Source: Brachionus plicatilis
Taxonomy: Eukaryota > Rotifera > Eurotatoria > Ploima > Brachionidae
NCBI GenBank assembly: GCA_010279815.1
Contig: QEOQ01000141.1
Coordinates: forward strand, 1,172,176-1,236,175
DNA length: 64,000 nucleotides
Reading direction: 5' to 3'
Part shown: one piece after another, positions 43,401 to 61,700 of the stretch
Numbering within the stretch: the first letter of the stretch is position 1
Layout: every line of letters begins with the position of its first letter
The notes under the pieces: model-generated
What the model saw: only the letters and a program-made list of their open reading frames with translations
Databases searched by the model: none
Told to the model about the DNA's origin: nothing
Made by a program: the position numbers and the translations under genes

Positions 43401-45799
43401 AATGCAAATTTTAAACCAGCTGGTCATGACGAAAAACTGTATCCGAATCAATAAATATGGTCAATGGTAAATTTGAGTGATTTAGATCAAGAAAATTTGC
43501 TTGGGAAAAATGAAAATTTAGATTCAGTAAATAATAGTTTATTGAATTAAAAGTTGACAAATAAAAGATGTCATTTTAAGTTAACCTACTGTGAGAGATG
43601 CTACAAGATTTTACTTTCAAATGTCAAAAAATGCTTATTAAAACATGCTAATTAAGCGCCTTGATCGATTTGCGGACTTATGATCAAATATAAAAAAGGT
43701 TTAAAAGCTCCAGAAAAGAAAAATAATTTTTTTAATCTTTAATCTGCCTATCGAAACCACTTTATCAAGTCACACTAATAAATTTTAGATCACATAAATT
43801 TTTTTTTCGGATCACATAACTAAAAATATTGATAGCAAAAAATAATTCGATTTTTGGTTCTTATACTATTTTAGTGGTCAAAATGTTCACCAAATCTACA
43901 AGATACCATTGATTACATCATCTAAATTACCCTGTATTTGAGTTGGCTAAAAATATTATTTTCCTTAAAAACAGACAAAATTAGCGACACTGTCAAAACT
44001 GAAAAACCATTTAACACTAGAAGCACCATCGAGTCAAAATGACTCTTTTTCGATTTTTGGCCGCTAAAATCCAAGCCCATCCAAAATGATTTTGTTATTT
44101 GAGCAAACAAATAAGAATAACTTTCTAAATTAACTAAATATAAATAAAAAAAATTGTTTAAATTCGTAAATTCGGCAAATTTTTTTTCAAAATGTAAAAA
44201 AACAGTGTGTGGATATTGTACTAAAGAAATAGAGATTATTTGTAAAAAGTGTGATTGACCATGGATATTTAAATTTAAATAATAATAATAATAATAAGAC
44301 CTGAGAAAAGATTAAATTTAATAATTTAATTTTTTAATTCAATTAATTTAAGTAAATTTCAGTAAATTCGAACATAAAATATATGATTAATTCTGGCATC
44401 TTGAAGTTGATGATCAATTCAAAAAGTTTATCCTTAGATATTAAAGCTAATCTATGATTTAACTTAAATAATTGTAATGTAACATACTTTACATGCAATG
44501 TAGATTTAGAAAATAAAAAAAAATTAAAAAAAACATTTTCTCAATCCATTGATAAAATTTTTAATTTTTAAGATTTTTAATTTATTATACTGATTTTTTG
44601 AAAAGATTTATTTAATTTTATTTTGAATTTATTATTTGAATTTCTTTTTAAAATTTAATTATGAACGCTAAACACAAATACTTTTGAAACAAAAATTTTC
44701 AAATAAACTTTAAAATCGATTATCAACGGATTGAGAAAATTTTTTTTTCAATTTTTTTTTATTTTCTAAATCAACATTGCATGTAAAGCATCTTACATTA
44801 CAATTATTTAAGTTAAATCAAAGATTAGCTCTAATATCTAAGGATAAATTTTTTGAATTGAAATGATTTTTTGAATTGATCATCAACTTCAAGATGCTTT
44901 TATTCTTTATTTAGGTGCTTCTGGTGTTAAAACAAAAGAACATTTTCAAAGGAAGATCACAAGAAGAATTTAGCAGAAGAAAAAATCAATCAGTATTCCA
45001 AAAAAAGAACTTACTGGGTTATTAGAGTTTTCATTACTAATGGAATTATCAAACGAATTACTAGTATTATTTACATCACTAGTACTAATGTCATTATTTT
45101 TCTTTCGATTGTTGGACACAGGTGGCTTTCTGCGTGGCGATTTTTCTTTTTTAGGACTTTTCTCTTTTTTGGCTTCCTCATTGCCATTAGTTCCGTTAGT
45201 CGATTTCTAAAAAAAAAAAAAATAATAAAATTTAGCACAAAATGTGTCAAGAGCATAAACTGTGGTCAAATGTTTACATCAGATTTTTTGTTTGACTTTT
45301 TCTTAGAGGGCGTCGCGTCTGTCACGTTGTGTTCGGTCACTTTGGAGCTGTGCTTGAGTTCGGCAGCGGACGCATTCGTCTGACTGAATTGGCCATTGAC
45401 GTATGGCTCGTTTATGTTCGACTGAGGCGGATATTGTTGGTGATAGAAGGCCGGCTTGCTGCCCGGCATGTAAACTTGTCCGTTGGGATTCTGTGCGTAG
45501 AAACAATTGTAGTTGTAGCCGGCCTGGGCGGCCTGGTTGTATGGGCCGTACTGGTACATTGGATACGGATAGGAATAGTTGTACGGCTCGGTGTTGTGGG
45601 GTGACGGGGTGGGCACGGCCGAGCTGGACGTTTCGCTCTTGTTCTGGAGCATGGCCGGCGGCAACGGGCCTGGATGCTGACTCGGCTGGGGCACTGCGGA
45701 TCCCTGCGCTCCTAGATTCGATGAAGATGATACGTAAGATGGCGCTGCTGCTTTTAGATTCAAATTGTTGCTTAAACTTTGTGTCGATTGTACTTCCAT
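37469..45799 (-). CDS. ARID1: ARID1/Osa subunit of the SWI/SNF (BAF) chromatin remodeler
   Basis: Three exons: 45278-45799, 45015-45206 and 37469-41497, about 1580 residues; introns of 71 nt and 3.5 kb. The N-terminus is low-complexity with proline, tyrosine and glutamine. The ARID DNA-binding domain lies at about 570-655 (KEFVHRLQKIW, GGFADITKSKTWKDV). Then come Pro/Gln-rich stretches with several polyQ runs. The BAF250 C-terminal domain follows from about residue 1004; SLKSGLLAESTWALD is a signature of ARID1 proteins. The protein targets the remodeler to DNA and bridges it to regulators in the nucleus. The C-terminal coding region is GC-rich and stands out strongly from the AT-rich window. 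The long intron carries a foldback (41961-42316) and a piggyBac MITE (44015-44926). The start at 45799 is the first ATG of the open stretch; an upstream exon is possible. Confidence 0.93.
41961..42316. mobile_element. Foldback element in the ARID1 intron
   Basis: About 150-bp arms: left CAATAGGCAGCGTGAATTTTGGAACAAAGAAC at 41961 (given in parts: CAATAGGCAG, GAATTTTGGAACAAAGAAC), then GTCTAAAAATTGTT and TGAGCTGATACAAACTTTGT; the right arm is the reverse complement up to 42316. Spacer about 50 bp. No protein. Confidence 0.8.
43054..43080 (+). repeat. LINE 3'-tail hairpin motif, degraded
   Basis: CTGGAGGATTAAATGCTCGA then TACTGATATATAATTA, inside the ARID1 intron. Confidence 0.45.
44015..44926. 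mobile_element. piggyBac-type MITE carrying a nested foldback
   Basis: TTAA at 44011 and 44927. Ends CACTAGAAGCACC and GGTGCTTCTGGTG are reverse complements with one mismatch. CGYCTKEIEIICKKCD near 44208-44258 is the end of a piggyBac cysteine-rich domain. Without its nested insert it would be about 400 bp, the same as the copy at 36415-36806. It lies in the ARID1 intron. Confidence 0.85.
44388..44903. mobile_element. Foldback nested in the piggyBac MITE
   Basis: Arms of roughly 165-190 bp: GGCATCTTGAAGTTGATGATCAATTC.. (in parts GGCATCTTGAAGTTGATGAT, CAATTC) at 44396 and its complement at 44870-44900; also AATGTAGATTTAGAAAATAA and its complement. The interrupted flanks join as in the copy at 36415-36806, which shows where it inserted. 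Confidence 0.75.
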
Positions 45800-47500
45800 A
45801 ATATTCTAGAGTTTATTAAGAACATGTCAAAAAAATGAGGCGCGATCGGGCTTGGCTGAACTTGGTCAATTCATAAGAAGCGCATTTTTTGGTTTACAAA
45901 GTGTATGAATCTAAATTGACAAGGAGATAAGGGTTTAGTCAAATTGCCAAAATGAGTCCGTTCAATCAGGCCTCTAATAAATTATGTTGGCATTGGCCGT
46001 CTTAGCAAGCTCTAGCTAAACAATTTACACTAACATCCACAATTATAATATTCAATGGTAGATGGAAGATTCGTAGCGATGTGAGTTAGTTTATGAGTGT
46101 ATATATGTGTGTGTGTGTGTGTGTGTGTGCGTTTTTGTTGGAGAATAGGATCATTTAACTAAATTGTTAATTTATTTAGCTCGATCACTAATTCATGTTC
46201 TCCTTGTTTAGTGTTGAATGTATTTTGATTTATGCGTTTTGTCTATACAGCCAAATGAACTTGCATAATTTATGTCCTATTACCCAAATTAAATATATCA
46301 GACTAATTTTTTGACACCACCCTGAATATTTGTCGATCTATTGATCAATGTTCTATTTTCGCGATGACTCAATTTAGATTCATTCAAATAAACTGGGTGT
46401 CATGTCAAAATATCAAAATAATTTATTCTCATTTTATAATTCCACTTTCATCTCGTCTACAAAAATTGAACAGAATTTTTTGCTCCAGTCCCAAGTTTAT
46501 CTTAAAAGTGATATCAGATTAGACTGTCAAAAATCTGGCTATTTGCTCTCAACAACAACAAAAAACTTCAAAATTTTCTATTGAGTATCACAAATTTAGA
46601 ATCAAAGCCCTTATACTTAACCAAAATAAATAATTTACAACGAGATGTTTTTCCAAGAAAGAAAGTGAAAAAAAAAATTTTTTTTAAAAGTAAGTACATC
46701 CTTGAATTAAGATACAAATGCAATTAGGCCTCTTTAACCCAAATCTATTTATCAAGCATATGACTCTAATCCAAACTTATTACAGGTAAAATCTAAAAAA
46801 AAAATTTTTTTCTACTCTATCATTTATTTACTTATTGAAGGTGTTTCGACTAGAAAATGAACCGATAAAAAGCAAAAAGAGAAGTTTGCTCTCATTCTGA
46901 AATGATTGATAGTAATTCTTTTTTTTTTTTCTAGTCACAGATCCAAGTATCCGAATACTCGGCTAATGCATTTGGCTGTATTTCCTAAGATTAATTTTCC
47001 ATCAAAAATCTACACCCATTTGGCTAGTGTTCTATTTAGACACTGGCATTTAACCATGTGATTGAACTTTTTAAGTCACACAAAAGCTTGTTTAGATCAC
47101 ATATAGAAAATATTTACTTTGTACGTGATTGATGCTAAACTCCAAGGGTTTAAGATTAATTTTCTTAAGTACCCACAAATAGCTAGCCGGTCTAGAAGAT
47201 TAAATTACTATTTAATTTGCCTCGTATGTCACATGTTTAATTGAGATAAATAATGAGAAAAAAAATAAAAATTCAACTGTCAAAATGTTGAGTAAAAATG
47301 ATTAACTATCGAAATTTATCTTAATTTTTTTTTATTTTTTGGCGCTTTATTTTTGAAAACTGAATAAAACAAATATTAGTTACAAATTTAATATTAATTG
47401 AATTTCTTTAAAACCCCACTCGACTCGAGCACATAACAAATTTTTTTTAATACTTCTCATTTTTTTTCTCTCTTGTTCGCTCTAATTTTTAATATTTTTT
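45800..47500. promoter_or_regulatory. Upstream region of ARID1
   Basis: The first 300 bases are less A/T-rich than typical and likely hold the 5' UTR and promoter. A (GT)n microsatellite is at 46106-46130. No further exon was recognised. Confidence 0.35.
46106..46130. repeat. (GT)n microsatellite
   Basis: About 12 uninterrupted GT units. Confidence 0.9.
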
Positions 47501-47676
47501 TCATTTTTTTCGATCAAAACAATAAATAAAAAAATTAAACTTTACAACTAAATTGAACACAAGACTAACGACGCTATTTCGCCAAATTCCAACATTGAAC
47601 AGGCAAAATATTGCAACTTGAGCATACATTTGAAAGCAAATAATGGCAAAATACAGAATTGAAATAAAAAAGAACG

Positions 47677-47681
<5 letters not shown>

Positions 47682-47709
<28 letters not shown>
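47682..47709. repeat. (GA)n microsatellite
   Basis: About 13 GA units. The minus-strand frame 47501-47731 is this repeat read as LSLSLS and is not a gene. Confidence 0.9.
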
Positions 47710-48850
47710 TATGGGTAGATGAAACAAGCAAACAAACTAAAGCTAACTAGAACAGAGAATAAAACATAAAATTATATTTTTTTTTCTATTTTGCTTTGAA
47801 CATAGAAAAATTCAGGTCTTTGAAATTTTTGCTATTTTGCTTCAATATTTTATCAAGTAATAATAATAATTTATGTCTAAGCAATACTTTTCTATTATTT
47901 TTTTTTGTCGATGATGCTGCTTAATGCGAAAAATTTTTAGTTTTCAAATGGTTGCAATTGTTAATTTAATTTTATTCATATATTCAAATCTTATAAAAAA
48001 ATTCAAGCTCAAAAAAAGTCGATATTTTCAATTTATGATCATGTATGCAAAATAAATAATTTATTAAGTTTATGCTCACACACATACTATTCATATTTGG
48101 CTAATGCTTATCCGATCATAATTAGGACCTGGGCTTGATGTTTAAAGGACTTCATCGCTTTTTTGTTGGCTTTGAACAAAATATACATTAAAGAGATTTG
48201 AATTCTCGAGACTGAATTTATTAAATATGATTCATTAAAAAACATCGAGCTTGCAGCATATTTAATTTTTTTTAAAATTATACACCATCTGAATTTTTGA
48301 TTTCGATTCTCGGTTCATTTAGTAATTAAAAATCACAAAACTCTATTTTAAAAATTTTATTTAAATTTAGAATAAATTGTTTTTGTTAATTAATTTTTTA
48401 TTTTAATACAGTTAATCCATTAAAAAAAAAGTTTTCTAAGTTTTAAAAATAATGAGACTGTTGAAAAATTGATTATTTTATTAATGCTGACATAGTGAAC
48501 AAAACTTTCAGTGATTTCATGATCACATAATATTGTACCTCTATCGATGTCGAAATTTTAAAAATACTTAAAATTCAGGTCGAAAACAAATTTTTTTTGT
48601 TGGCATTAAGAATTGAATATCTTGTCACTTAGGGGATATTAATTTAAAACTTCATTATAATTCAAATGGTCACGCACAATTTCAAAACTATTCTTTTTTA
48701 ATGTGATTATTTCACAATTTACAGTTAATAAAATTGATTTAAAATTAATTTTTTTAGTGTTTTTTAAGATAATTTTTCGAAAATTTACTAACTGAAGGGT
48801 TTAAAAAAATAATTTTGTGTTTCCTAAATTATTTATTCATCATAAAAAAG
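47710..48850. other. AT-rich spacer
   Basis: Nothing recognisable; no gene is supported. Confidence 0.45.
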
Positions 48851-48897
48851 GGGGACTTGTTTTAATTGGGAAATAATAGCGGGACAGATGATTAACT

Positions 48898-49137
48898 CGA
48901 TGCAACCTCTGTGCCAGATCAGAGCGTTTGCTTAAAGCGGTACTGGAAAAGGAAAAGAGCGCCTACCCATTATCCATTAGGATAGAAAGAGACATATTAT
49001 TAAATTATTTATTACATAAATATAAAGCGTTTTGTGATTATGAATTAAAAGATAAATTTTTTATAATTAAACTGGCACAAATATGGTGGGTTAATTCTTC
49101 AATAAATCTGTGGAAATATCAAAAATATCTTAAATAA
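48898..49137 (+). pseudogene. Unidentified coding-like fragment
   Basis: About 80 open codons, without a good ATG: it begins CNLCARSERLLKAVLEKEK and ends NLWKYQKYLK at a stop. Composition at the 5' end is clearly less A/T-rich than around it. The CxxC opening is reminiscent of retrotransposon ends, but I cannot assign it. Confidence 0.3.
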
Positions 49138-49471
49138 TATTTTTGTTCAGATTTAATAATCATTAATAATTGAAAAATAAATATTTCATATTAAAAGGGT
49201 TTTTGATTGTAATTATTAATTTCTTAAAATTTTGCCCGAAAAGTCTCTATTAGTAATTTGAATTAAAAAAATACAATAAAATTTTTCTCAATTTTTTCTG
49301 TTACAACCGAGAAAGCCATAAATATTTTTGAAATTTAATACTTGCTAAACAAAAATCTTTTTTGTAAATTTTTAATTGAATTATCCGTATCATGTTTTAA
49401 AAAAAATAATTTCTGAGTTAGGATTATAAGGGAATACAATATAGGCTTTTATTTCTAGACAATAAAAAAAT

Positions 49472-49545
49472 TGCCCAACGGGAGGATCGAACTCACGACC
49501 TTCGCGTTATTAGCACGACGCTCTAACCAACTGAGCTAGCCGGGC
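49472..49545 (-). tRNA. tRNA-Ile (anticodon AAT)
   Basis: The 74-nt minus-strand sequence folds as a cloverleaf: acceptor GCCCGGC with GTTGGGC (two G-T pairs), D-stem GCTC/GAGC, anticodon stem TCGTG/CGCGA around CTAATAA (anticodon AAT, reading ATT), and T-arm GTGAG-TTCGATC-CTCCC with one T-C mismatch. Box A (TAGCTCAGTTGG) and box B (GTTCGATCC) are intact, and a run of seven T follows the 3' end as a Pol III terminator. There is no intron. Expected to be functional. Confidence 0.95.
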
Positions 49546-49597
49546 ACATAACTATTAAAAATAATAATTCCGAATTATATTACAATTTTACATTATA

Positions 49598-49840
49598 TAC
49601 AGTACTGATTCGTCACGTAGATTTTACGTAAAATTACGTAAATTTACGAAAATTTTCGATATTTTACGTAAATTTTCGTAAATTTACCATATTTTACTTT
49701 GGCCAAAAAATGGCCGAATTTATGTAAATTTTGGTAAATTTTCACTCAAAAAAAAAATTTCAGAGTTTCTATTGCTTTTTTTGACAAAAATAAAATTTAC
49801 GTAATTTTACGTAAAATTCACTAGACGAATCAGTACTGTA
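49598..49840. mobile_element. MITE with 45-bp inverted ends, 243 bp
   Basis: Both ends read TACAGTACTGATTCGTC and then, inward, GTAAAATTACGTAAAT-type sequence, in opposite orientation; each terminates at a TA. The inside is rich in ACGTAA and TTTACG. Typical of a non-autonomous Tc1/mariner derivative. It lies 52 bp from the 5' end of the tRNA gene. Confidence 0.88.
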
Positions 49841-49879
49841 ATTGAATCATTCATGATTTATACCTTGATTTTTTTACAA

Positions 49880-50135
49880 AGACGGTGTTTCAGCTGATAG
49901 AACTAAATTAAAACAAAAAATATGTTTGATGAGTACAATATAGATATTCGATCATGGTGCTCGAGGTTTCTTGATCTCAATCCAATACAAAATTGACGTT
50001 CTTTATTAATGCCAAATTGGTCAACAGCAAGATAACCTAAATTGAATATCTAATAGAATTTCTTCACAACATGTGACTGATAATTCAAAAAAATGCCAAA
50101 AATAATTAAAAAGCTTTAGGCCACATTATTGTAAC
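49880..50135 (+). pseudogene. Tc1 transposase C-terminal relic
   Basis: DGVSA then, in a shifted frame, WCSRFLDLNPIQN* correspond to the second Asp block and the SPDLNPIENLW block of Tc1 transposases; FKKMPKIIKKL matches the end. Several stops and shifts. The third catalytic position is Gln here. Confidence 0.65.
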
Positions 50136-50139
50136 GTTT

Positions 50140-50735
50140 TTTTTATTTCATTATTTTTTTATTGTTTATTCATTTTTATTATTTTGGTTTTTCTTTATAA
50201 GTTTTTTGTTTAATAACTGGATTGTTTGAAAAATCCAAGATTAATTAAAAAGAAAATTAAAAAATAAATTAATTTTTTTAAAATAAAATATTTCTCAACT
50301 TTGCTACCAACTGTACTTTTTAAATCTTTTTAATCTATTAAGATGTCATACTTCCTCGACATTAAAATTTAATTTCAAAACTATAAATTCTAAAGCAAAA
50401 AATATAATATTCAAAAGATTTGAAAGTCAGTAAAGTTTAACACAAATTAAAAAACTATGATAATTTTTACTTTTATATTTGGTTCCTTCAAGATCATCAC
50501 CATTAATTTACTTAAAGCAAATCTAAATTAGCATTAAGTAATTAAATTATACATATATATTATTAAATTGCGATTTCAAGCTCTTTTTACCGATTGATTT
50601 TCCATTTATGAAATAGTTAAATCTTAGTTTAATCCAGGTTTGTTGTTGTCACAAGTCTTGAGTAAATTTTAGTCGTTTACTTTAAGAGAAATTTGATTTA
50701 TTTTGTGATATAAAATAACTATCGTAAATGTTTGT
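50140..50735. other. AT-rich spacer
   Basis: Nothing recognisable. Confidence 0.45.
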
Positions 50736-50740
50736 TTTTC

Positions 50741-50914
50741 AACGCCACACTAAAAGCCCAAGAAATTGATTTTTGTGTCCAACAAAAAATTGAATTTTCA
50801 GGACCTAAGCTAGTAAAGAAGAAAATGAAAGATCAAAAAAAAAAACAAAATATCGAAATTTCCATATTTTTTTTATAGAAAGTAACTATATTTCTGGGCT
50901 TCTAGTGCGGCGTT
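50741..50914. mobile_element. MITE with ~26-bp inverted ends, 174 bp
   Basis: Left AACGCCACACTAAAAGCCCA, right in reverse complement AACGCCGCACTAGAAGCCCA, each followed by a GAAAT-type block. No coding content; superfamily not assigned. Confidence 0.75.
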
Positions 50915-50919
50915 ACACA

Positions 50920-51900
50920 ACAGATATTAAAAATTTTTAACATTTATTGGCTTTTTTTAAATTTATTTATTTATATATCATATAACTTATAGGGTTGATT
51001 TCCTCAAAATCAAACTTCAAAATTTGATTATTCATTTTTTTTACTCTACATCCATGAATATAGAAAAATATTGACTTTTTTAATTTAAGGGAAATTTTTG
51101 TTTAAAAATAAAATCTATGGTTCAAAATTTAAACAATTAGTTTTTCGGATTGAAACTTACTCTCCATTCTATTTTATGTCAAAAATTTAATTATTATTCG
51201 AATTTAATTTATGACCACCTAAGGCTTATTTTTTAAAAAGCGAACCAACTTTAGTTTTGTTTCCCCTCTATTGTTTTGAGATAGTTTAAATCAAAATAGT
51301 CCTTAATTTTCAATAAAGAGTCATTCTTGGGGGGACCTTTACGCAAAGAAATACGGTAGAAGCATTTTTAATAAAAATTCATAGTATTGATTGAATTTTG
51401 TTTTATTTAAAAAAGAAAAACCAAGGTTGTTTAAAAGTCACAAGTCTCAAGTTAAGTCCAAGTCAAGTTCTGGATTGAAATTATCGAATTGGACTAAACT
51501 TCACAACCCCATAAAAGTCATTTAAAAACCCCTTAAGCAGAAGAAAATGGTCAAATAAAAAATATTATTTTTAAAATTTTAAACGGCCGAAGCAAGCAGT
51601 ATTTTAGACGAAAGTAACTTAAATAATTCAGAAGACGTCACTTTTTAGCATATTGAGGATGTAAAAATTAATAGAAAAAACTTAAAACAATTAAATTTTT
51701 AGGTTAAAATTTTATCTTTTATTGTTATTATTAAAATTGTTCAATTTTCAATGAATTTGTGGAGAATTTGAACATTTTGTGACAAAATTATATTGATTTT
51801 ATTACATTATATAAAATATTGTTTTATAATTATGTTAATTGAGATATTTTTTGATATTATATGAATTTTTAATAATAATAATAATAATAAAAGTTACAAC
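50920..51900. other. AT-rich spacer
   Basis: A coding-like but stop-interrupted stretch at 51585-51650 (EASSILDESNLNNSEDVTF) was noted; otherwise nothing recognisable. An (AAT)n run is at 51871-51890. Confidence 0.4.
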
Positions 51901-51907
51901 AAGCTAG

Positions 51908-52339
51908 CAAGCTAGACTTGCGAAGAAGGGAAACAGTAGGATCCCATCTATGGTAATTGTGGTATGTAATTATAACAATAACAATAACAATATAAAAAAA
52001 AAAAAAAAAAAACAATTCATATACTCCTTCATACTTTATATACTACATCACCATTGCATTTTGAATTTTAGATTAATCTTTTTCTTTTTTTCTTTTTTTT
52101 TTCTTCTTTTCTTCTCTTTCTTTTTTTTCTTTTCCTACTCGTTAGATTTTTAGACCGATCCAATCAAGCAAATTAACCAGATTAATCAAGCTTCATACAG
52201 ATCCCAATCAAGGTAACTCAAATTCTTTTTTTTTTTTTTATTCCTTTTTCATTGAATTAGTGAAGCCGATTTGAATACGGACGTGAAGATCGATGAACTT
52301 TTGGAAGTTGACTATCCTTATTTTAATCTTCATTTCTAG
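51908..52339 (+). CDS. Putative last exons of an unidentified gene
   Basis: Three pieces keep one frame: 51908-51952 (ARLAKKGNSRIPSM), 52154-52212 (TDPIKQINQINQASYRSQS) and 52261-52339 (EADLNTDVKIDELLEVDYPY.. to TAG). They are joined by a 201-nt intron ending in a very strong C/T tract (52078-52141) and a 48-nt intron, both GT..AG. Composition is coding-like and the phases agree (0, 2). The start and the upstream exons were not found, so the protein is unknown. It is convergent with PDE3, whose stop lies 440 bp away. Confidence 0.4.
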
Positions 52340-52779
52340 AAACAAGAGATTCATTTTTTCAGATTTGTGAAGAATGAATATATCAAAAAATGTTTAAAAA
52401 AATAAAAATAAAAATAATTGAGAATAAAAAATTATTAAAATTAATTTTGTTTCTTTTTATTATTAATAAAATTAATTGAATCAAATGAGAAATTAAATAT
52501 TTGAACCAATTTTATTAGAATTAGAAAAATAATTTATTAAAAAATAATACAAAATTATAATAAAAAAATTAACTAATTATTAGAATAATAAATAAATATT
52601 AAATATTATTTTTATAGATATACTCTTTTTCTCTTATTGTAAAATATAAAATCGACACAATGTTGGCTTGATTTTTTTTCTGAAAACCTGAGTGAAAAAA
52701 TTCTTGAAAAAATAATTTAAGAACATTTCGGCATCATAAAAGGCTGTTAGCATATCGAAAACAAGCACTTTTTTGGTAA

Positions 52780-58766
<5,987 letters not shown>

Positions 58767-61700
58767 TCGATGTGTAAAATCTAACTAAAGTGTTTCACCC
58801 GACATTATGTCAATATTAAATTTTATTTGTGTAAGTATCGTATTCTAAAAAATTCGTATTTGTTTTATATTTTTGTGTAGGAGCATAATCTATCAATACT
58901 TGGTCTAAATGAGTAAAAAAAATCAGTATACTTAACCAAATTGAGGAGGGAAAAGTTTTATTTTTTTGTTTAAGTTAATTTTAAGATATTCTTTTATTTG
59001 AAAGAGAATAAGAAAAATAATTGAAAATTTACTTTATGACTAAAATATTTCAATAAAATTATAATATTTAAAATGATACCGATCAGTAGCAATATTTGAA
59101 TTGAATTCTAATAAATTCTCAGCTCATTCTAAGATACACAACTATTTTTGTCTACGAATTTTATTTTGAAAATATTCTCTAGAAAAAGAGCCCATAATTC
59201 AGACTGAATATTAGATCTGTGAATTCCGCATTAATACAAGAATCTAAGAGAACGTGCATAGTCATGGAAAATCTTTCTTTAAATAGAAAATTAATGGATC
59301 TGAAATTGAATTAAAAATTGTTTATCGAATTTTTTAATTTGTCTCAAACAAAAATAAAATATTAAAATGTTTTTCAATTTACGAGTCTTTTTCATCTGAT
59401 GAATAGAAAGGGCTTTTAAAATACTATCTTCCTAAAAAAGAATTTTTTGTCACTTTTATGTGATAATTAGCTAAACCTAGGTAAGCTATTTTTAACAGCA
59501 TATCTAGGATATCAATGACCGACAAGCGGTCTTTCGTCAAATAATAAATAAATTAGCTAAATGAACTTAAAAAATTTTGAATTTAAATAAAAATCGCAAA
59601 ATAAAATTGCTTGTAGTATTCATGACAACTATTAATAATTTTTCGCTGATAAAAAAGATAACTTATCAAGCTTTTTAATTTCTTATCATACCAAAAAAAA
59701 TATTTAGATATTCTAAATTTTATTCAAATTCAAAAAATTTAGGACAGAAATAAATTTTAAAGTGCATTGATCGACATCTTATATTTTATTTTAAAATAAA
59801 GATAATTTTATAAAAATTTGAAATGATCAGTCCGGATTACAGTTGTCAAAAAAAGACTATCTGATGATTTAAAAATTGTGAAATTCCGAGCAAGTTTAAT
59901 GAAATAGACTTCCTAAAATTTTATAAAATGTGTTTTGACTTAGGATATGGGATCGGAACGAGAAATTAATTCATCGTCATTCAATCAGTTAAGGAAGTAT
60001 GCTTTAAAAGAAAATTTAAAAATTAAATAGCTGTTAAGTGCTTCATTTGTTAATTGTCTTTTCGCAATAAGATATTATGTAACAATTTTTCAACCATATT
60101 TACCTTTTCTTATGATTGTATAATCAAAATAACGCAATGCTTAATTTTTGAGACACCAAAAAATCGAAAACGTGATAAATCACTACCAGGATCCATTTTT
60201 TTCCAATTTTAGGATTACAATTGGGCTGGATGCAATCATATTTTAATCGAACAGCGATTGAATTTTAGAATTTATGTCATCACAAAAAAATCCGAAAATA
60301 AAATCAACTCAACGACCCAAAATAACATCTAAATATGTCACATATAAGATGTTTTTTTATAAATTAAAGCTTTCTATTTAATTTTTCGGATTTTGAAAGT
60401 GGATCCTGATGTTAAAACATTTTAAACGCCTTCTTGTATTTTTTTACCTTCGGAATTATGTAAAGAAAAAATTACTTCAAATCAATTTGGTTTAGTTTTA
60501 AAATACTTTTGCCTAGGTACATAAGGATTTATCTAGAAGACAAGTTGAAATTCAAATCGTTTAAAAAGATCTTCTCTAAGAAGATTTGCTCTAAATGACT
60601 TTGAATTTAGAAACAGTGGAAATATTTCAGTTTTGATAATTAACATCAAAGAATAAAATTTATATTAATACATTGTATATTTTTTATTATTATCAAGTGG
60701 ATGTATCGGATAGCTTGGAACTGTATTAGATCTTCTTTTCAATTCTGTGAATTTATCATGATTTTTGCTAAATAAATACACTTGAAAGACAAAAAAATTT
60801 TAGCTGACAATTTTTTGTCGCCACGAAGCATCTGATAAAAAAAAATTAAAAATTATAAATTATGGTGTTTGCTTTGTTTTCATGCGATTAAATTAATTTT
60901 TTACTTTTAGCCATTTTTTTTATCTAATAAAAAATTTGTCTCCAATACTTAACGTTAACTTAGCTTAATTTAAAAAGAACAAAAAATTAAATATTTCTAT
61001 ATTGAATTCAAAAAATTCTTTATAATTATGTTGCTTGATAAAAATTTAATTTTTGGATTTTTCAGCTTTCCATAAAAAAATAATCAACAAGAATTTAGAA
61101 GAAAATTAAATATTTTTCGTGATATGTTCCTAAAATCGAATGCAAATAAACAATGTTCAAATTTAATAAAAAAAAATTATTCAATCTTAGTTTAAATTAA
61201 ATCAATTAATTAAATTCGTTTAAAATACTAATTCCTTAAGTGAAAGTGTTACATGATAGAGATTTTCAACGAGATTTTTGTCCTTTTCTTTCATCCTAAG
61301 GCAAAATATGAAATTTTGTGACAAAACAAGACCGCCTAGTTCAAAAATTTAATTAAAATAAAAATTTCCCATCAACTTTCATAATATGCTTAGATTAATT
61401 AAAAATTAATTTATTTAAATTTCTTATGTTGCTTTCTAAAGCAAATTAAAAGACGATAAGAGCTGTGTTAATATAAATCTAAGGGATAATCAAGACCTAA
61501 GAGGAAATAAATTAGATTTTTAGAATCAGAATATTTTTGTCCGCTTTTTTATCTAATAAAAACTTAGTTTTTAATATTTTTTTTTTTTCGAAATTTTATA
61601 TCTTTTTTTAGATAGTTTTAAATTAAAATCGATATCCAAATTCGTATAATACAAATTGTTTGTGACAGAATTATTTAAATCAACTCAAAAAGATTTAAGA

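Noticed and set aside
47501..47731. Minus-strand frame with LSLSLSLF
   Set aside because: Translation of the (GA)n microsatellite.
51585..51650. Coding-like EASSILDESNLNNSEDVTF
   Set aside because: Interrupted by a stop with no clear splice partners; too short to support as an exon.
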